A DNA stretch of 64,000 nt from Thalassorhabdus alkalitolerans (GTDB lineage Bacteria; Bacillota; Bacilli; Bacillales; Marinococcaceae), in the NCBI RefSeq assembly GCF_042656585.1, contig NZ_JBHSPG010000023.1, one strand, 5' to 3'. This document shows positions 1 through 7,418 of this stretch, in pieces; the stretch's first letter is position 1, and every line of letters begins with the position of its first letter. The notes beneath the pieces were generated by a model. It saw only the letters and a program-made list of their open reading frames with translations, was not told the origin of the DNA and did not search any database. Position numbers and translations under genes: made by a program.

Positions 1-1032
1 ATGGGCTTGTCTGGAAGCGGAAAATCAACTTTGGTCAGAATGTTAAATCGATTAATAGATCCATCTTTTGGAGAAATCTACATTGACGATGATGAAATCG
101 TGAAACTGAAGCCAGATAAGCTTAGAGAAGTACGACGGAAAAAAATGAGCATGGTGTTTCAAAACTTTGCATTATTTCCTCATAGAACTGTGCTCGATAA
201 CACAGAGTATGGGCTTGAGGTTCAAGGCGTCCCTAAAAGTGAACGAGAGAAAAAGGCTACAACATCACTGGAGCTAGTCGGGTTAAAAGGGTACGAACAA
301 AGCTATCCATCTGAATTAAGTGGTGGAATGCAGCAAAGAGTAGGACTTGCCAGGGCCTTGGCTAATGATCCGGATATTTTGTTAATGGATGAAGCTTTTA
401 GTGCTCTCGATCCCTTGATCCGAAAGGACATGCAAGATGAGCTTCTTGAATTACAGGAGTCAATGGAGAAAACAATCGTCTTTATTACTCATGATCTTGA
501 TGAAGCGTTAAGAATTGGAGATCGTATTGCGCTCATGAAAGATGGAGCAATTGTACAGATAGGGACTCCAGAAGAAATCATGATGAATCCGGCAAATGAC
601 TATGTTGAAAGATTTGTTGAAGACGTAGACCTTTCAAAGGTGCTGACGGCTTCACATGTCATGAAACGGCCCGAAACTATTCCAAAAGACCGTGGAGTCC
701 GTGTTGCTTTGCAGATGATGAAGGACGCTGGCGTCTCAAGCTTGTATGTTACTGATAAAAAGAAACGATACGCCGGGGCCGTAACAGTGGATGATGCTGC
801 AAATGCAGTGAAAAATAATCAATCTCTTGAAGACATTTTACTTACGGATCTTCCGGAAGTGGCGCCTGATACATTACTAAATGACATGTTTGACAAAATG
901 GCCTCGTCTCCCCTGCCGGTTCCGGTAATTAATGAAGAAGGCAAGATTCTCGGAATTATTGTCAGGTCTAAAGTAATAGGAGCACTGTCAGGAAGTGATG
1001 AACATTTAAACGAAGTGAGGGGAGTTAAATGA
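1..1032 (+). CDS. opuAA: Glycine betaine ABC transporter ATPase (OpuAA/ProV), 5' end cut by the window
   Basis: ATP-hydrolysing subunit of a betaine/proline osmoprotectant importer, on the cytoplasmic face. The 343 visible residues begin inside Walker A (GLSGSGKST, residues 2-10), so about 50 N-terminal residues lie upstream of the window; the first ATG here is an internal codon. Visible are the Q-loop region (VFQNFALFPHRT, about 52-63), the ABC signature LSGGMQQR (106-113), Walker B ILLMDEAF (126-133) and the switch His in ITHDLDEA. Residues about 215-335 form a CBS pair, which in OpuA-type importers senses ionic strength. The stop overlaps the start of the permease by 4 bases, so the two are translationally coupled. 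OpuAA is favoured over ProV by the three-gene order with a separate lipoprotein. Confidence 0.95.
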   Translation: MGLSGSGKSTLVRMLNRLIDPSFGEIYIDDDEIVKLKPDKLREVRRKKMSMVFQNFALFPHRTVLDNTEYGLEVQGVPKSEREKKATTSLELVGLKGYEQSYPSELSGGMQQRVGLARALANDPDILLMDEAFSALDPLIRKDMQDELLELQESMEKTIVFITHDLDEALRIGDRIALMKDGAIVQIGTPEEIMMNPANDYVERFVEDVDLSKVLTASHVMKRPETIPKDRGVRVALQMMKDAGVSSLYVTDKKKRYAGAVTVDDAANAVKNNQSLEDILLTDLPEVAPDTLLNDMFDKMASSPLPVPVINEEGKILGIIVRSKVIGALSGSDEHLNEVRGVK

Positions 1033-1871
1033 CCATACTAATGTACCAAATTCCCCTGGGAGCTTGGGTAGATCGATTCGTTGATTTTTTAACAGCTAAC
1101 TTTGCTTTTATTTTTGATGGAGCAGCTATCCTTATAAACTGGATTGTAAGCGGTATTGCTTCCATACTTGCATTTGCTCCGGCTTTACTTCTGATTGCAA
1201 TATTCACTGCGCTGGCGTGGTGGACAAGCAGGTGGCCGATAGGAATATTTACCGGACTTGGTCTTCTCTTGATTTACAACCTTGGATACTGGGACGGCAC
1301 GATTCTAACGCTCTCCCTTGTGTTAACAGCAGTATTTATTTCAATTGTCATAGGTGTTCCTATCGGGATATGGAGTTCTCAAAATAATACTGTAAAAAAC
1401 GTTTTAACTCCTATCCTGGATTTCATGCAGACGATGCCTGCTTTTGTATATTTAATTCCAGCTATCCTTTTCTTTGGTATTGGAATGGTTCCTGGAATTA
1501 TAGCTTCTGTCGTTTTTGCGATGCCGCCAACAATCCGGCTCACAAACTTAGGAATCCGCCAGGTTCCTGATGAACTGGTGGAAGCTTCAAACGCATTTGG
1601 CTCAACCAGGTGGCAAAAGCTGAAAAAAGTCCAGCTTCCGCTTGCTACTCCGACGATAATGGCTGGTATTAATCAAAGTATTATGCTTGCTTTGTCCATG
1701 GTTGTCATCGCTTCATTGGTAGGTGCTCCTGGACTTGGGACTGATGTATACAGAGCGGTAACGCAAATTCAGGTGGGTACCGGGTTTGAGGCAGGATTGT
1801 CGATTGTCATTCTTGCAATCATGCTGGACAGAATATCTCAAAATCTTGGACGAAGAAATAGTAAAGAATAA
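1029..1871 (+). CDS. opuAB: Glycine betaine ABC transporter permease (OpuAB/ProW)
   Basis: Membrane channel of the betaine importer. The 280 residues carry several hydrophobic helices and, at about 180-204, the EAA loop (ELVEASNAFGSTRWQKL then the VQLPLA end) that docks on the ATPase. Family members of this length have six to eight spans. The ATG at 1029 overlaps the opuAA stop, with GAGGGG just upstream as ribosome site. A 70-base gap follows before the binding protein. Assignment as betaine rather than choline or carnitine permease rests on family and operon context. Confidence 0.94.
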   Translation: MTILMYQIPLGAWVDRFVDFLTANFAFIFDGAAILINWIVSGIASILAFAPALLLIAIFTALAWWTSRWPIGIFTGLGLLLIYNLGYWDGTILTLSLVLTAVFISIVIGVPIGIWSSQNNTVKNVLTPILDFMQTMPAFVYLIPAILFFGIGMVPGIIASVVFAMPPTIRLTNLGIRQVPDELVEASNAFGSTRWQKLKKVQLPLATPTIMAGINQSIMLALSMVVIASLVGAPGLGTDVYRAVTQIQVGTGFEAGLSIVILAIMLDRISQNLGRRNSKE

Positions 1872-1941
1872 ACTCTTACCTGTATTTTATGAAACAGGTA
1901 ATTGTAAATAAATCATTGACTAAGAAGAGGGGTTTTTACTT

Positions 1942-2862
1942 ATGAAGAACAAACGCTTTTTAGCACTTGGAGGAGCTGTTAGTTTTGCTTTGGTTCTTGG
2001 TGCATGCGGAGATGGCGATGTCGTTGATGAGCTTGAAGAGGGTGCTCCAGAGGAAGAGACAGACGAAGCTGCTGAAGGTGGCGAAGAGAGAGGAACTCTT
2101 AACATTGGTTTAAATAACTGGGCAGAAAACGTGGCAGTATCTAATATGTGGAAAGTCATCCTTGAAGAACAAGGATATGATGTAGAGCTGACAATGCTTG
2201 AAAAAGCACCGGTATGGCAGGGGGTTGCTCAGGGCGACCTTGATATTGCTCCTGAAGTATGGCTTCCTATTACCGATGAGCCTCTTTATGAAGAATATGA
2301 GGATCAAATTGAACTTCGAGAAATATGGTATGAAGGAACAGGCCTTGGGCTAGTAGTACCTGAATATGTAGACATAGACAGCATTGAAGAACTAAATGAC
2401 CACGCAGATGAAATGGATGGACGCATCATCGGTATTGACCCGGGAGCCAGCCTTATGCGTTTGTCCAATGAAGCTGTGGAAGAATATGATCTTGATTACG
2501 ACCTGGTTGACAGTTCAGAACCAGCAATGATGACTGAATTAGACAGTGCCTACCAAAACGAAGAACCCATTGTGGTCACTCTTTGGAATCCTCATTGGGC
2601 CTTTGCGGATTATGATTTAAAGTATCTGGATGATCCAGAGAATGTTTATGGTGATCCAGATGATATCTATTATATGACAAGAACCGGGTTTGAGGATGAC
2701 CATGCAGAGGTTGTAGAATGGTTTGATGCCTGGCATATGGATGATGACTCTTTAGGCGAACTTATGTCGGTAATTAACGATGCTGACGATGAGGAAGAAG
2801 GGGCAAGAGAGTGGATTGAAGACAATCGTGAACTGGTTGATGAATGGTTGGGAGAAGAATAA
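1942..2862 (+). CDS. opuAC: Glycine betaine-binding lipoprotein (OpuAC)
   Basis: Extracellular, lipid-anchored receptor delivering betaine to OpuAB. Residues 1-21 are a lipoprotein signal and LGAC (19-22) the lipobox, with Cys22 the lipidated residue. An Asp/Glu-rich linker follows (about 24-50), then an OpuAC-type substrate-binding domain to the end. The domain is rich in Trp and Tyr, as expected for cation-pi binding of trimethylammonium groups, but I cannot assign the aromatic cage residue by residue. The strongly acidic composition fits a surface protein of a halophile. A good GAAGAGGGG site precedes the ATG. A strong terminator ends the operon. Confidence 0.94.
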   Translation: MKNKRFLALGGAVSFALVLGACGDGDVVDELEEGAPEEETDEAAEGGEERGTLNIGLNNWAENVAVSNMWKVILEEQGYDVELTMLEKAPVWQGVAQGDLDIAPEVWLPITDEPLYEEYEDQIELREIWYEGTGLGLVVPEYVDIDSIEELNDHADEMDGRIIGIDPGASLMRLSNEAVEEYDLDYDLVDSSEPAMMTELDSAYQNEEPIVVTLWNPHWAFADYDLKYLDDPENVYGDPDDIYYMTRTGFEDDHAEVVEWFDAWHMDDDSLGELMSVINDADDEEEGAREWIEDNRELVDEWLGEE

Positions 2863-2880
2863 ACAAAAATTGAAGTGAAA

Positions 2881-2914
2881 AGTCCTGCAGATCTTTTATC
2901 TGCAGGACTTTTTG
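2881..2914. terminator. Bidirectional rho-independent terminator after opuAC
   Basis: A 12-base stem (AGTCCTGCAGAT / ATCTGCAGGACT) with a short loop has T-rich sequence on one side and A-rich on the other. It can end both opuAC on the plus strand and the convergent regulator gene on the minus strand. Confidence 0.9.
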
Positions 2915-2922
2915 AATTCCCG

Positions 2923-3561
2923 TTATATTAAGCTTTTTCTCAACTTTTCCTCAAACTTAATATTTACATATGCTTTCACAAAACGCTCTCTTTTCATTGT
3001 ATCTTCCACACGAAGAAAAAGAGCTCTTTTTTGTCGTTCGCTTAGAGGAAGCGTATTCCAGCGAGTTAACGCTTCCGTTTCAAGATCTTCCTCAATTTGC
3101 CGTCGAAGGAGGAGGTCATGAATTCTCTCTTCTCTTTCTTCCTCTTTTGATTTAGCTTCTGGAAGTGCTTTTAACAATTCATCATAAGCTGATTGCAGTC
3201 TCTCCATTCTAGCTCTGGAAATCTTATCAGCCGTATTATGTATTTCCCGTAGCAGTTCTTGTTTAAGTGAGTGCAAGTCAATAGTCTGAGGAGAAGCAGG
3301 CTCGGCATCCGGTGGGAAAGGCCGGAGTTCAAAATGGTTGGGAAGTTCGTTAAAGATGCCTTCGAGAGACCATTTTTTGTCGCGTTGTTTTTTTATAAAC
3401 ACCCCTATTCTGACATCTAATTCCTCATAAATTTTTTCATTATCAGTTCTGTTAATGTAATGAATATTTCTTTCTTCGAGTTTTTTAAACCAGCCATCTA
3501 CAGTGTTAACATGCTTGCCGATTTCCTTGGCAAAATCACTGATTTTCCAGTACTGATTCAT
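2923..3561 (-). CDS. MerR-like HTH protein with coiled coil, divergent from the gas-vesicle operon
   Basis: Predicted DNA-binding protein of 212 residues. The N-terminal 70 residues resemble a MerR/RacA-type winged helix (WKISDFAKEIGKHVNTVDGWFKKLEE). A variable segment follows, then a charged heptad-like region (about 105-175) suggesting dimerisation through a coiled coil, and a basic C-terminus. There is no ligand-binding domain of the classical MerR kind, so it is closer to DUF3967/RacA-like Bacillus proteins. The ATG is supported by GAGGTGAT. It is transcribed away from the gas-vesicle operon across a 289-base region, so a role in controlling that operon is plausible by position only. Chromosome-anchoring activity like RacA is an alternative. 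Confidence 0.6.
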   Translation of the reverse strand: MNQYWKISDFAKEIGKHVNTVDGWFKKLEERNIHYINRTDNEKIYEELDVRIGVFIKKQRDKKWSLEGIFNELPNHFELRPFPPDAEPASPQTIDLHSLKQELLREIHNTADKISRARMERLQSAYDELLKALPEAKSKEEEREERIHDLLLRRQIEEDLETEALTRWNTLPLSERQKRALFLRVEDTMKRERFVKAYVNIKFEEKLRKSLI

Positions 3562-3633
3562 CGCTTAATCACCTCTTTGTGGACAATATGTGGTACTAAA
3601 ATCATACCCCGATAAAGAGGATAAGGCAAAGCT

Positions 3634-3659
3634 AATTTCAGGGAAGTAAATCTGAAATT
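3634..3659. promoter_or_regulatory. Inverted repeat between the regulator and the gas-vesicle operon
   Basis: AATTTCAG and CTGAAATT form a perfect 8-base inverted repeat separated by 10 bases, inside the 289-base divergent region. Its size and place suit an operator for the neighbouring regulator. That link is inference. Confidence 0.35.
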
Positions 3660-3784
3660 CTTATGACCAATATATGGAATGCCCAGTGGGGCGAAACAAT
3701 AACCTGCCCTTTTAGGACAAGGGTTTCATGTTTTCTGCCAATTTCACCATAAGCTGTTTCTGGACTTGTCTTTCACCATTTTTA

Positions 3785-3809
3785 GTTTGAAAGATGAAGT
3801 GAGGGGTAT
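3785..3809 (+). promoter_or_regulatory. Sigma-B-type promoter of the gas-vesicle operon
   Basis: GTTTGA (3785-3790), a 13-base spacer and GGGTAT (3804-3809) match the Bacillus sigma-B consensus GTTTAA-N12-15-GGGTAT at all but one base. A start near 3816 would leave about 35 bases of leader before the first gene, which has a TAAGGAGG ribosome site at 3835-3842. No comparable sigma-A promoter is evident next to it. Confidence 0.7.
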
Positions 3810-3850
3810 AGCCAAAGTAAGAATCGAAAAGCAGTAAGGAGGAAGATGAA

Positions 3851-4603
3851 ATGCCAACTCAACCTGTAGGAGAAAAAAGAGACGACAATCAAACAACTGA
3901 ATATGGCAGAAGAGATCCTAATCCAAAACCAAAATCAAAATCACAAGAAACCCAAAGCAAATCTGAGAACACAATGGGAAAAAAGGTAGCGAATAAATTA
4001 AAAAGTAAGGAATTTATTCAGGGTGCAGTTGTAGGAGGAATTGTTGGTACGGCTACTACAATGCTGACCTCTCCTAAGAGCGGTAAAGAAGTGCGCCAAG
4101 GCATCACTGATAATTATGAAAAGACAGCACAAAAAGGAAAAGAGGCGTATGAGCGTACAACTCAAAAAGGAAAAGATAAAGTGCAGGGTTTGAAAGATCA
4201 ATCCACCCAGGGAGTGGAAAAGCTTAAAGGGAAAGTAGGCCAGGTACAGCAGGATGTTCAAAACTGGACTTCTCAAAAACAGGAAGCTATTGCTGATAAT
4301 CTAAAAGACAAAGCATCCAGATTCTCTAAAAATGGTGCTTCTCAAGAAGAGGAGGAGCCAAACAACGAAGCTAGTGAAGAAGATACTTCCTATATGGATG
4401 AAGATACAGAAAATGAGAATCAAGAAGTTTACCATGAAGAAGGCGAAGAGATGGAAGAAGATTCTGGTGAAGAAAATGAGGAATCAGAAGAAGAGGAATC
4501 AGAAGAGGAATATGAGGAAGACGAGTACGAGGATGAAGATGAATACGATGAAGATGAGCTTGAAGACGATGACGATGACGATGAGGAAGATGAACAGCGA
4601 TAA
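3851..4603 (+). CDS. Gas-vesicle accessory protein with YtxH domain and acidic tail (GvpT/GvpP-like)
   Basis: First gene of the gas-vesicle operon, 250 residues. Residues about 50-85 are a YtxH-like segment: a Gly-rich hydrophobic stretch (GAVVGGIVGTATTMLTSP) followed by SGKEVRQ. Residues 89-110 hold two 11-residue copies (YEKTAQKGKEA and YERTTQKGKDK), amphipathic and LEA-like. From about 165 to the end the protein is almost entirely Glu/Asp. Bacillus megaterium GvpT has a similar layout as I recall it, while by gene order this is the GvpP position, so I leave the symbol blank. Its role in vesicle assembly is unknown. The acidic tail could chaperone the basic GvpN extension encoded downstream; that is speculation. 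Confidence 0.7.
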   Translation: MPTQPVGEKRDDNQTTEYGRRDPNPKPKSKSQETQSKSENTMGKKVANKLKSKEFIQGAVVGGIVGTATTMLTSPKSGKEVRQGITDNYEKTAQKGKEAYERTTQKGKDKVQGLKDQSTQGVEKLKGKVGQVQQDVQNWTSQKQEAIADNLKDKASRFSKNGASQEEEEPNNEASEEDTSYMDEDTENENQEVYHEEGEEMEEDSGEENEESEEEESEEEYEEDEYEDEDEYDEDELEDDDDDDEEDEQR

Positions 4604-4773
4604 AGAGTTGTATATTCCCGGTGGAAGAAAGACATCAGTGAACTTACTTACGTGGGAATAACCATCCTTTATTATCGATTCATCTCTGTAATATCGGCAC
4701 TGATAAGAAGGATGACTCCATCTGCCTTCTACACATGTACCGATAGGGCAAGAAAGGTGGTATTGACTCTTTT

Positions 4774-5400
4774 ATGGCTGAAAATTCCAATCAAAATAAA
4801 AATAACAGTAATGGAAAACGTGCTGCCCTTGTAGCTGGAGGCATAGGGCTTGCTGGCGCCTCCTTATCACTTGTTAATAAAAAAGTGCGTAAAAAAGCGA
4901 AAAAAGCAAAAGAACACACCAAAGAAGAAATAAAGGATCAGGCCAAAGATACGGTTGACGACATGCCTAAGACAAAGAATGCAGCTGCAGCGACAGCTGT
5001 CGGCAAAAAGTTCTACAACCTTTTTGAAAAAGTAAGAAAGACCAAAGAGGAAGTCAAGGATGAGCTTCAGGATAAAGGCGAAGAAGCCAAAGAAAACCTT
5101 GAAGATGCGAAGGGGCAGCTGAAAGAAAAAGGTGAAGAGGCCAAAGAAAATCTCCAAGGAGCTAAAGATGAGATGCAGGGCAAAGGAAATGACTCACAAA
5201 ATAAAGCAGGAGGCATCAAGGGTAAGTTAAAGGAACAAGGCGAAAACATGAAAGAAGAGCTGAAGGATAATGCCTTAACCAATCCTGATGACTCCAATGA
5301 TGATGAGGGAATTAAAAAGCCCAGTGATATTAAAGGCCCGATGGATGTAAAAGGAGCCAACGATATTAAAGGGGCAACGGATATTAAAAAAGTAGATTAA
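4774..5400 (+). CDS. gvpQ: GvpQ-like gas-vesicle accessory protein with LEA-type and DIKG repeats
   Basis: Second gene of the operon, 208 residues, lying directly before gvpA as gvpQ does in the B. megaterium cluster. Residues about 16-38 are a small hydrophobic segment. Residues about 40-170 are Lys/Glu-rich with recurring 11-residue units such as KEKGEEAKENL, typical of LEA-like amphipathic helices that fold on surfaces or on drying. The last 25 residues are four copies of a six-residue unit around DIKG, encoded by 18-base repeats. The ATG at 4774 has AAAGGTGG about 13 bases upstream, rather far. A 170-base gap separates it from the preceding gene. Biochemical function is unknown. Confidence 0.65.
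   Translation: MAENSNQNKNNSNGKRAALVAGGIGLAGASLSLVNKKVRKKAKKAKEHTKEEIKDQAKDTVDDMPKTKNAAAATAVGKKFYNLFEKVRKTKEEVKDELQDKGEEAKENLEDAKGQLKEKGEEAKENLQGAKDEMQGKGNDSQNKAGGIKGKLKEQGENMKEELKDNALTNPDDSNDDEGIKKPSDIKGPMDVKGANDIKGATDIKKVD
5323..5394 (+). repeat. Four 18-base tandem repeats encoding DIKG units
   Basis: Four in-frame 18-base units encode SDIKGP, MDVKGA, NDIKGA and TDIKKV at the end of the GvpQ-like gene. The GATATTAAAGG core is kept in units 1 and 3 and varies in the others, so copy number could change by slippage or recombination. Confidence 0.8.
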
Positions 5401-5413
5401 GGAGTGAAAAATA

Positions 5414-5683
5414 ATGGCTATTCAGAAAAGCACAGATACTTCAAGTCTAGCAGAAGTCATTGACAGAATTCTTGATAAGGGAGTTGTCATTGATCTTTAT
5501 GCTCGTATTTCTCTAGTGGGTATTGAACTTATTACCATTGAAGCTCGCGTTGTTATTGCAAGTGTGGATACTTGGTTGCGCTATGCAGAAGCAGTTGGGC
5601 TATTAAGAGATGAAGTACAGGGAGAAATTGATGAAGAAGTCGGAGACGATGGGCGAGGAGCCAACCAGCTTAACTTTGCGTAG
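5414..5683 (+). CDS. gvpA: Major gas-vesicle shell protein GvpA/GvpB
   Basis: Structural subunit of the gas-vesicle wall, 89 residues. It has the conserved helix-strand-strand-helix core: SLAEVIDRILDKG, then the IDLYARISLVGIEL hairpin, then VVIASVDTWLRYAEAVG. The acidic C-terminal extension (DEVQGEIDEEVGDDG) is longer than in minimal GvpA and resembles GvpB of B. megaterium. A GGAGTGA site precedes the ATG by 6 bases. It is the only full shell gene here; GvpS and GvpJ are diverged paralogues later in the operon. A hairpin follows the stop, which may raise gvpA message relative to the assembly genes. Confidence 0.96.
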   Translation: MAIQKSTDTSSLAEVIDRILDKGVVIDLYARISLVGIELITIEARVVIASVDTWLRYAEAVGLLRDEVQGEIDEEVGDDGRGANQLNFA

Positions 5684-5700
5684 GAATAAATAACAATTCT

Positions 5701-5725
5701 GGCATATACGAATTTCGTATATGCC
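5701..5725 (+). promoter_or_regulatory. Hairpin directly after gvpA
   Basis: GGCATATACG and CGTATATGCC form a perfect 10-base stem with a 5-base loop, 18 bases after the gvpA stop. The following sequence (GGTTCTCTTTATAAT) lacks a clean T-run, so partial termination or protection of the gvpA message end is likelier than full termination. Confidence 0.65.
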
Positions 5726-5791
5726 GGTTCTCTTTATAATTTAACAAGCTTTTCATAAGAAGCTTAGTCTCCAAAACAGAGGTGTAGATGA

Positions 5792-6070
5792 ATGGCTAGT
5801 AAACTTGAAGAAGTAATTAATACTGTTAAAAGTTTTTTTCGTGAGAATGTTTACCCGGTTTATCGTATAACATCCATAGTCACTGAAGAGAAACATTGGG
5901 AAGTAGAACTGGAAGTCATAGAAGAAAAAGAATATATGAAAAAATACGGCAGGGATCAATTGATTGGAGTTTATCAAGCGCGTGTTAACGAGGACATGGA
6001 AATCGTAGCTTTTGAAAGGAAAAGCTTAAGACAGAGAACGGCAACACTAGAAGCGGAAGAGAGGGGGTAA
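5792..6070 (+). CDS. gvpO: GvpO-family gas-vesicle protein (gvpR position of B. megaterium)
   Basis: Small protein of 92 residues matching the GvpO family: an N-terminal helix, then EEKHWEVELEVIEEKEYM and a strand-rich half ending YQARVNEDMEIVAFERK. GvpO is needed for vesicle formation in haloarchaea and belongs to the minimal gene set there; its molecular task is unsettled. By order it corresponds to the gene called gvpR in B. megaterium. AGAGGTGTAG provides the ribosome site. Six bases separate it from gvpN. Confidence 0.82.
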   Translation: MASKLEEVINTVKSFFRENVYPVYRITSIVTEEKHWEVELEVIEEKEYMKKYGRDQLIGVYQARVNEDMEIVAFERKSLRQRTATLEAEERG

Positions 6071-6075
6071 AAGGG

Positions 6076-7407
6076 ATGGCAGCAGAAAAAATAGACACCA
6101 AGGAAGAAAAAAACGAACAAGCTGAAGATAAAAGAAGCTCACAGCCGCAAAAGAAGAAAAAGGGGCAAGAAGAATTAACCTCCTCTTCAAAAGAGAAAGC
6201 ATCTAGTAGTACGAAGAAAGAGAAATCGGATTCCGGCAAAAAAAATACAAGCAGCCGGAAAAAACCTACAGTGAGTGAAAGAAGAAAGATTGGTTCTCCT
6301 AAAGTAAACAAGCCGAAAACAGGAGAACGTAAAACCTATCCATCTGCAGAGGAACAAAAGAGAAAGCAAACAAAAAGCAAGAAGAAGACTGAGCAGAAAG
6401 ACCAGCAGCAAGAGAAAGCAAGGGAGAATACCCAGCAAAAGAAAGAAGATAGCAAGAACATCAAACAAAACAATCAATCACAGGATAGTAATACTTCCAA
6501 ACAAAGAGAGCATCACCGAAATGTAGACATGGCGAACTTTGTAGAAACTTCTAAAATCAAGGAAATTTCTAATCGGTCAAAGATGTATCTGGAAGCAGGA
6601 TATCCTGTCCATTTTATCGGTCCAGCCGGTGTAGGGAAAACGTCTCTGGCACTTCATATTGCTCGTCAATACGACCAGCCTATCATGCTCTTGCAGGGAA
6701 ATCATGAAATGTCCAACTCAGATCTCTTAGGAGGCATGACAGGATATACGAGCAGCAAAGTCATTGATAACTATGTCAGGGCTGTGTATAAAAAACAGGA
6801 AGAAGTTAATGAAAAATGGAGCAAAGGACGCTTGGTGGAAGCTGTCAAAAATGGTTACACCTTAGTCTATGATGAATTTACTCGTTCTCGTCCTGAAACA
6901 AATAATTTATTTTTATCTGTTTTGGAAGAAGGAATATTGCCGTTATATGGAACAAAGCAAAATGAAAGCTTTGTCCGTGTCCATCCGAATTTCAAAGTTA
7001 TTTTTACGAGCAATCCAGAAGAGTATGCTGGAGTATATGAATCTCAGGATGCATTATTAGACCGTTTGATAACAATGGAGTTGGATGCTGGTCATAACAG
7101 CAATACAGAGCTTGACATTGTTAAAGAAAGAACAGATATATCGGATGATGAAGCAGAGCTGATTGTCAATCTAGTGAAGAAGATAAGGCAGCGTTGTGCT
7201 GAGGAAGATGAACAAGGACCAAGCTATAGAGCTTCAATTATGATCAGTGAAATAGCAGCGAAAAATGATATTTCCATTCGTTCATCGGATGAGGATTTCG
7301 TACGGCTATGTAAAGATGTACTGGGGGCTGTCGTATCCAAATGTTTCGAAGGCGACAGCATTGAAGAAGCAGAAGATATGGTAGAAGAGGAATTGAGAAA
7401 GGGCTAG
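6076..7407 (+). CDS. gvpN: Gas-vesicle AAA+ ATPase GvpN with a long basic N-terminal extension
   Basis: MoxR-type AAA+ ATPase needed for growth of gas vesicles, 443 residues. The catalytic part starts near residue 152 (ANFVETSKIKEISNR). It shows Walker A GPAGVGKTS (182-190), a conserved GNHEMSNSDLLGG loop (208-220), Walker B TLVYDEF (262-268) with arginines in TRSRPE, and sensor 1 IFTSNPEEYAG. Usual GvpN proteins are about 300 residues. Here about 150 residues of Lys/Gln/Ser/Glu-rich low-complexity sequence precede the core, giving a disordered, strongly basic tail. The reading frame is continuous from an ATG with GAGGGGG upstream, and no internal start with a comparable site is evident, so I keep the long form. 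Confidence 0.93.
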   Translation: MAAEKIDTKEEKNEQAEDKRSSQPQKKKKGQEELTSSSKEKASSSTKKEKSDSGKKNTSSRKKPTVSERRKIGSPKVNKPKTGERKTYPSAEEQKRKQTKSKKKTEQKDQQQEKARENTQQKKEDSKNIKQNNQSQDSNTSKQREHHRNVDMANFVETSKIKEISNRSKMYLEAGYPVHFIGPAGVGKTSLALHIARQYDQPIMLLQGNHEMSNSDLLGGMTGYTSSKVIDNYVRAVYKKQEEVNEKWSKGRLVEAVKNGYTLVYDEFTRSRPETNNLFLSVLEEGILPLYGTKQNESFVRVHPNFKVIFTSNPEEYAGVYESQDALLDRLITMELDAGHNSNTELDIVKERTDISDDEAELIVNLVKKIRQRCAEEDEQGPSYRASIMISEIAAKNDISIRSSDEDFVRLCKDVLGAVVSKCFEGDSIEEAEDMVEEELRKG

Positions 7408-7418
7408 GGGGAAGCAAA

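Noticed and set aside
3604..3632. GGGTAT on the minus strand as a sigma-B promoter for the MerR-like regulator
   Set aside because: The -10 is good but no GTTTAA-like sequence occurs at 12-15 bases; the nearest (GCTTTG) is 17 bases away.
4429..4635. Reverse-strand frame coding a poly-serine protein
   Set aside because: It is the antisense of the GAA/GAT-rich acidic tail of the first gas-vesicle gene; no ribosome site and no family.
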